Shown here piece by piece: positions 59,658 to 64,000 of a stretch of DNA of 64,000 bases. The stretch spans positions 1-64,000 of the forward strand of contig NZ_DASUCC010000070.1 in the NCBI RefSeq assembly GCF_035762905.1, given 5' to 3'. The position numbers and the translations under genes are program-made. The DNA is from DASYTH01 sp035762905 (GTDB taxonomy: Bacteria > Actinomycetota > Actinomycetes > Mycobacteriales > Pseudonocardiaceae). The number at the start of each line of letters is the position of its first letter. Within the stretch, counting starts at the first letter, position 1. A model generated the notes under the pieces. The model saw only the letters and a program-made list of their open reading frames with translations. It was not told where the DNA came from and searched no databases.

Positions 59658-61919
59658 ATGTCGCCGCAGATCACCCTGACCGCACGGCATTCGCCGTCCG
59701 CCATCGACACCCGGCGCGGGGTGGTTCGGCTGCATCCCGAGGTGTTCGACGCGCTCGGCCTACGGCAGTGGGACGCGGTGCGGCTGACCGGGGCGCGGGT
59801 GAGCTCGGCGCTCGCGGTCGCCACCGAGCACGGCGGGCCGACCGGGATCCTGCTGCTCGACGACGTGACCATGTCCAACATCGGGATCACCGAGGGCGCC
59901 GAGGTGGTGGTCGCCCCGGTCGAGGTGGCCCCGGCGCGGTCGGTGACGGTGGCCGGCTCCCGGCTGGCCAGCACCTCGCTGACCCCGGAGACGCTGCGGA
60001 TGGCGTTGCTGGGCAAGGTGCTCACGGTCGCCGACGCGGTGTCGCTGCTCCCCCAGGATCTCGCGCCGCCGCCCGGCTCGGACGTCACGGCGTTGCGCGG
60101 CACGCTGTCCCGCACGATCGGGGTGAGCTGGACGACCGAGCTGCTCACCGTGACCGCCACCGACCCGAGCGGGCCGGTCTGCGTCCATCCGTCCACTGTG
60201 GTCGGCTGGCGGGACGGGGCGCGTACCGGCGAGTCGGCGGCGCCGGTCCGGCAGCCGGTCGCGGCCGGGGCGCCCGCCGGCCCGGTGACCGCCGCCGCGG
60301 CCACCGCCGCCCCCGCCACGAGCACCGCGGTCGCGGCGCCGGCCGCGGTCCCGCCGCCGCCGATCGCCGACCTGGTCGGCGCCCGGGACGCCGCCCGCCG
60401 GCTCGGCGAGTGGTTCGAGCTGACCTTCCGCCGGCCCGAACTGCTCGAGCGGCTGGGTGCCACGGCGCGGCTCGGTGTGCTGATCGTCGGACCGGAGGGC
60501 GTCGGGAAGGCCACCGTGGTCCGCTCGGTGGCCCGGGAGGCCGGCGCCGAGGTGGTCGAGCTGGCCGCGCCGACGGTCGCCGCGCTCGAGCCGAACGCCG
60601 CCGCCGCGCGGATCTCCGAGTGCGTCGCGGCGGCCGGTGACACGGCGCCGGGCGTGCTGCTGATCACCGACATCGACGCGCTGGTGCCGGCCACCAACCC
60701 GCCGCCGCTGGCCACGGTCGTGGTGGACACGCTGCGCGTCGCGGTGCGCACGCCCGGGCTGGCGATCGTGGCCACCACGGCGCACGCCGAGGCGGTGGAC
60801 CCCCGGGTGCGCGGGGTGGAGCTGCTCGACCGGGAGCTTTCCCTGCCGCTGCCGGACACCCGGGTGCGCACCGACCTACTCCGGGTGCTGCTGCGGGACG
60901 CACCGATCGAGTCCGATGTGGACTTCGGGGAGATCGCCGAGCGGACCCCGGGATTCGTCACGGCGGACCTGATCGCGCTACGCCGGGAGGCCGCGGTGCG
61001 GGCGGCACTGCGCCAGCGGGAGGCCGACCAGCCGCGGATCTCCGGGGCGGATCTGCTCGGCGCGCTCGCCGTGATCCGCCCCACCTCGATGTCCACTTCG
61101 GACGCATTGCAGACCGGCGGGCTGCGGCTGGAGGACGTCGGCGACATGGTCGAGGTGAAGCAGGCGCTCACCGAGACCGTGCTGTGGCCGCTGCAGTATC
61201 CGGATTCCTTTGCCCGGCTGGGGGTTTCGCCGCCGCGCGGGGTGCTGCTGTACGGGCCGCCCGGGTGCGGCAAGACCTTCCTGGTGCGCGCGCTGGCCGG
61301 CACCGGGAAGCTGAACGTGTTGGTGGTCAAGGGCGCCGAGCTGCTGGACAAGTGGGTTGGCGAGTCCGAGCGGGCGGTGCGGGAGCTGTTCCGGCGGGCC
61401 GCAGAGGCCGCTCCCGCCATGATCTTCCTGGACGAGCTGGACGCGCTCGCCCCCCGGCGCGGGCAGTCCTCCGACTCCGGGGTGGCCGACCGCGTCGTGG
61501 CCGCGCTGCTCACCGAGCTGGACGGCGTCGAACCACTGCGCGACGTCGTCGTGCTCGGCGCCACCAACCGCCCCGAGCTGATCGACCCGGCCCTGCTCCG
61601 CCCCGGCCGCCTCGAGCGCCTGGTCTACGTCCCGCCGCCGGATGCCGCGGCCCGCACCGAGATCCTGCGCGCCGCGGCCCGGAACACCCCGCTCACCGAG
61701 GATGTCGACCTGCCCGCCCTGGCCGCCGACCTCACCGGCTACTCCGCCGCCGACTGCACCGCGTTGATTCGCGAAGCCGCCCTCACCGCCATGCGCGACG
61801 CCATGGACGCCACCACCGTCACCGCGGAGCACCTGGCCCGCGCCCGGGAAACCGTGCGCCCGTCCCTCGACCCCGGCCAGCTCGCCGCCATCGCGGCCTA
61901 CGCCGAGGCGCGCCGCTGA
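59658..61919 (+). CDS. CDC48/p97-like double AAA+ ATPase (Rv0435c-like)
   Basis: 753 aa. N-terminal double-psi barrel-like region (about 1-165, as in CDC48 N-domain: LHPEVFDALGLRQWDAVRLTG), Ala/Pro linker, D1 AAA domain (about 255-465), D2 (about 490-745). D1 is degenerate: GPEGVGKAT has kept the lysine, but the Walker B is ITDIDAL (no Asp-Glu). D2 is intact: GPPGCGKTF, FLDELDALAPRRG, second-region arginines in PGRLERLV. It probably unfolds or remodels proteins using D2. The mycobacterial homologue is next to pssA too. Promoter may lie in or after the upstream hairpin. Confidence 0.92.
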   Translation: MSPQITLTARHSPSAIDTRRGVVRLHPEVFDALGLRQWDAVRLTGARVSSALAVATEHGGPTGILLLDDVTMSNIGITEGAEVVVAPVEVAPARSVTVAGSRLASTSLTPETLRMALLGKVLTVADAVSLLPQDLAPPPGSDVTALRGTLSRTIGVSWTTELLTVTATDPSGPVCVHPSTVVGWRDGARTGESAAPVRQPVAAGAPAGPVTAAAATAAPATSTAVAAPAAVPPPPIADLVGARDAARRLGEWFELTFRRPELLERLGATARLGVLIVGPEGVGKATVVRSVAREAGAEVVELAAPTVAALEPNAAAARISECVAAAGDTAPGVLLITDIDALVPATNPPPLATVVVDTLRVAVRTPGLAIVATTAHAEAVDPRVRGVELLDRELSLPLPDTRVRTDLLRVLLRDAPIESDVDFGEIAERTPGFVTADLIALRREAAVRAALRQREADQPRISGADLLGALAVIRPTSMSTSDALQTGGLRLEDVGDMVEVKQALTETVLWPLQYPDSFARLGVSPPRGVLLYGPPGCGKTFLVRALAGTGKLNVLVVKGAELLDKWVGESERAVRELFRRAAEAAPAMIFLDELDALAPRRGQSSDSGVADRVVAALLTELDGVEPLRDVVVLGATNRPELIDPALLRPGRLERLVYVPPPDAAARTEILRAAARNTPLTEDVDLPALAADLTGYSAADCTALIREAALTAMRDAMDATTVTAEHLARARETVRPSLDPGQLAAIAAYAEARR

Positions 61920-61922
61920 GTC

Positions 61923-62543
61923 CTACTTGCCGCCGTAGTCGTTGGTGACCAGGACGATGAGGCCGGGTGGGGTGTTGACGATGCCGGGGAAGCGGGGCTC
62001 GACGCGCATGTTGAACCGGGCGCCCAACTCGCGGGCCGCGGCTTCCTCCTCGGTGCCCGGCCGGAAGTAGACCGTGGTGGTCGGGATGATGCCCTGCGAG
62101 TAGTTGCCGACGTCGGTCACGGTCCAGCCGTCGGCCCGGAAGTCCTTGGCGGCCTCGGCGGCGAGCCCGGCGACCGTGCCGTTGTTGTAGACCCGCACCG
62201 GGACGGCGCGCGGGTTGGGCGCGGGCGGTGGGGGCGGCGGCTGGCCGCCCGGTTGGGAGGCCGGCGGCGGCTGCGTGGCGGGCGGCTGGCCGGAGGTGGT
62301 CGAGCCGGGCGGCGTGGAACCGGGCGGCGAGCTGTTCGGTGCGCTGGTCTCGGTGCTCGTGCCGGTTTCGGTGGTCGTGCCGGTCTGCGGGGTCGAGGAG
62401 GGGGGCTGTGCCTGGCCGCCGCCGTCCGGGCCGTCGTCGATCAGGGAGAGCACCCCCAGCACCGCCGCCAGCACGGCGATGCCGATCAGCACCAGGCCGA
62501 TCAGGCGACTTGGCCGGCTCGAGCCGGGATCGATGACGGTCAC
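61923..62543 (-). CDS. LytR_C-domain membrane protein
   Basis: 206 aa. One transmembrane helix (about 13-33), a Pro/Thr/Ser-rich extracytoplasmic linker, and a C-terminal LytR_C domain (about 115-200): VRVYNNGTVAGLAAEAAKDFRADGWTVTDVGNYSQ and TTTVYFRPGTEEEAARELG-like repeats. Stand-alone LytR_C proteins of unknown role occur in mycobacteria (Rv0431). GTG start overlaps the DUF3263 stop by 4 nt, so coupled. The final gene of this two-gene transcript. Confidence 0.88.
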   Translation of the reverse strand: MTVIDPGSSRPSRLIGLVLIGIAVLAAVLGVLSLIDDGPDGGGQAQPPSSTPQTGTTTETGTSTETSAPNSSPPGSTPPGSTTSGQPPATQPPPASQPGGQPPPPPPAPNPRAVPVRVYNNGTVAGLAAEAAKDFRADGWTVTDVGNYSQGIIPTTTVYFRPGTEEEAAARELGARFNMRVEPRFPGIVNTPPGLIVLVTNDYGGK

Positions 62544-62800
62544 GGTCGCTCGATCCCCAGCCGCTTCGCCGCCCTGGCCCGCTGCCGGCCGGTGCGCAGT
62601 CGTCGTAATCGCTTGACCAGCATGGGATCGGCCTCCAGTGCGGCCCGTTTCTCGAGCAGCTCGTTCAGCAGCTGGTAGTACCGGGTCGGCGACACCTCGA
62701 ACTCGTCGCGAATGGCCTTCTCCTTGGCCCCGGCGTGCGCCCACCACTGCCGCTCGAAGGCCAGGATCCGGCGATCGCGGTCGGTCAGCGCGGCGTCCAT
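62540..62800 (-). CDS. DUF3263-family small DNA-binding-like protein
   Basis: 86 aa, helical, with the DUF3263 pattern: LTDRDRRILAFERQWWAHAGAKEKAIRDEFEVSPTRYYQLLNELLEK, an HTH-like core, followed by basic residues. Likely a small actinobacterial regulator. ATG 62800 chosen for GGGGAG 5 nt upstream; an in-frame GTG at 62818 is possible. In mycobacteria the gene (Rv0430) lies next to the LytR_C and deformylase genes, as here. Confidence 0.9.
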   Translation of the reverse strand: MDAALTDRDRRILAFERQWWAHAGAKEKAIRDEFEVSPTRYYQLLNELLEKRAALEADPMLVKRLRRLRTGRQRARAAKRLGIERP

Positions 62801-62899
62801 GAGCTCCCCGCGAATCACACGTGTGTCATTCCACGGCCATTACATCATGGCTGCGGTGGGTGTGGGTGACGGACGGGGCTCTTTCTAAGCTGTCCGACC

Positions 62900-63478
62900 A
62901 TGGCCGTTCGACCGATCCGCATCGTGGGCGATCCCGTGCTGCACCAGCCGACCCGCAAGGTGGAGGCGTTCGACGACGAGTTGCGCACGCTGGTCGAGGA
63001 CATGTTCGACACGATGGCCGCGGCGAACGGCGTCGGGCTTGCCGCCAACCAGATCGGCGTGGACCTGCGGGTCTTCGTCTACGACTGCCCCGACGACAGC
63101 CAGGACCCACCGGTGCGCCGGCACGGGCTGGTGATCAACCCGGTGCTGGAGACCTCGGACCGCCCGGAGACCATGCCGGACCCGGAGGACGACCTGGAGG
63201 GCTGCCTGTCCGTTCCGGGCGAGTCGTTCCCGACCGGGCGGGCGGACTGGGCCAGGGTGACCGGGCAGGATCTCGACGGCACGCCGCTGACCGTGGAAGG
63301 CGGCGGCTACTTCGCCCGCTGCCTGCAGCACGAGACCGACCATCTGAACGGGCTGCTCTACCTGAGCCGGCTGACCGGCCGCTGGATCAAGGAGTCCAAG
63401 CGGGCCCTCAAACGCAACGGCTGGGGCGCGCCCGGACTGTCCTGGGATCCCGCGGAGACCGCCGACCCGTTCGCTTGA
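62900..63478 (+). CDS. def: Peptide deformylase
   Basis: 192 aa. Motif 1 GVGLAANQIG (about 44-53), motif 2 EGCLSVPG with the metal Cys, and motif 3 QHETDHLNG with the two His ligands and catalytic Glu are all intact. It removes the formyl group from nascent proteins. It carries a long C-terminal tail (about 20 aa after the final helix) as in other actinobacteria. ATG at 62900; no strong site is visible. Confidence 0.97.
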   Translation: MAVRPIRIVGDPVLHQPTRKVEAFDDELRTLVEDMFDTMAAANGVGLAANQIGVDLRVFVYDCPDDSQDPPVRRHGLVINPVLETSDRPETMPDPEDDLEGCLSVPGESFPTGRADWARVTGQDLDGTPLTVEGGGYFARCLQHETDHLNGLLYLSRLTGRWIKESKRALKRNGWGAPGLSWDPAETADPFA

Positions 63479-63565
63479 GGTGAACGGATTCCGGGAAGCG
63501 CTCGCACCGGCGCACACTTGTAGTGGCTGCAACGGTGTAATTCTCGGGGCGAGGCGGTGGGCGCG

Positions 63566-64000
63566 ATGGTGGACGAGACGGACGCCGAGTTGCTCGATGC
63601 GTACTCGCGGACGGTGAGCACGGTGGCCGCGGCGCTGACCCCGCATGTGGCCAGCGTGAGCCTGCACCGGGGCGGCGGCTCGGCGGTGGTGTTCACCGGC
63701 GAGGGCCATCTGCTGACCAACGCGCACGTGGTGGGGTCCGGGCGGGGCGGTACGGCCACGTTCTCCGACGGCGCCGAGACGACCTTCGAGGTGGTCGGTA
63801 CCGATCCGCTGTCCGACCTCGCGGTGCTGCGGGTGCGCGGCGACGCGCCGCGGGCGGCCACGCTCGGCGACGCCGACCGGCTGGTGGTGGGGCAACTCGT
63901 GGTGGCCGTCGGCAGCCCGCTCGGCCTGGCCGGCTCGGTCACCGCCGGGGTGGTCAGCGCGCTCGGCCGGTCGCTGCCGGTCCGGTCCGGGCGGGCCGGG
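63566..64000 (+). CDS. Trypsin-like serine protease, HtrA/S1C type (partial, runs off right edge)
   Basis: 145 codons visible. The catalytic His (LLTNAHVVG) and Asp (DPLSDLAVLRV) of the chymotrypsin fold are present; the Ser (GNSGG) region and any PDZ or membrane part lie beyond the window. VASVSLHRGGGSAVVFTGEGHLLTNAHVV is the standard HtrA/DegP beginning. No signal peptide or membrane segment before it in this frame, so localisation is open. The ATG at 63566 is favoured; a GTG at 63558 is not in frame. Confidence 0.88.
   Translation, partial: MVDETDAELLDAYSRTVSTVAAALTPHVASVSLHRGGGSAVVFTGEGHLLTNAHVVGSGRGGTATFSDGAETTFEVVGTDPLSDLAVLRVRGDAPRAATLGDADRLVVGQLVVAVGSPLGLAGSVTAGVVSALGRSLPVRSGRAG

Overview
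The window is chromosomal DNA from a very GC-rich actinobacterium. Frequent GTG starts, many 1-4 nt start/stop overlaps, several probable leaderless genes, a resuscitation-promoting factor, a conservon (CvnA-D) and two gene blocks that match Mycobacterium tuberculosis gene order all point this way. A Pseudonocardiales-type genome is my best guess, but this rests on gene content and recalled gene order, not on a database search.

Left edge (1-1226): a large serine recombinase reads off the left end. It sits about 60 bp from an acyl-CoA synthetase gene that breaks off after its PFYH motif, so this looks like one end of an integrated phage or integrative element. 1359-7141: a tightly overlapped operon with an APC transporter, a one-TM protein, an M20 dipeptidase and two tandem ThrE-like exporters. 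7126-10276 (minus): a YidC paralogue with a DUF6412-type partner, a metallophosphatase, a HAD-IIA phosphatase and a MarR regulator.

10364-18160 plus the helicase at 29708 is a molybdenum-cofactor/rpf/XPB block: moaA-moaD-rpf-(moaB-moaE fusion)-moaC-malic enzyme-small protein-helicase-associated WYL protein. It has the order of M. tuberculosis Rv0869c-Rv0861c, but XPB is separated by about 11 kb carrying an 88-aa gene, a conservon, a nitrate/sulfonate-type ABC transporter, a ThDP decarboxylase and an LppU-like lipid-anchored or membrane protein. The rpf leader carries a perfect CRP-type site.

31513-45074 holds a CapA-like protein and a form II CO-dehydrogenase-like molybdoenzyme (coxSLM plus a CoxG-like protein). 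Its XdhC, VWA and MoxR accessory genes lie further right, interrupted by rarD, an XRE/TPR regulator, small genes and a secreted M23 peptidase. The moa genes and moeA (56468) would supply the cofactor.

45188-52130 is the most unusual part: PspC, a chagasin-type I42 inhibitor, an ECF sigma factor, a 153-aa partner, a 46-aa Cys-rich mini-protein, and a TPR-CHAT caspase-like protease preceded by an 11-bp inverted repeat. DUF445 and Abi-alpha proteins follow. This is a candidate protease/sigma regulatory or conflict system.

52143-64000 is conserved housekeeping: groEL with two CIRCE operators, a Ser/Thr kinase, cold-shock protein, AIM24, moeA-psd-pssA-AAA ATPase, LytR_C protein, DUF3263, def and a truncated trypsin-like protease. 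Much of it follows M. tuberculosis Rv0440-Rv0429c. No rRNA, tRNA or CRISPR array was seen.
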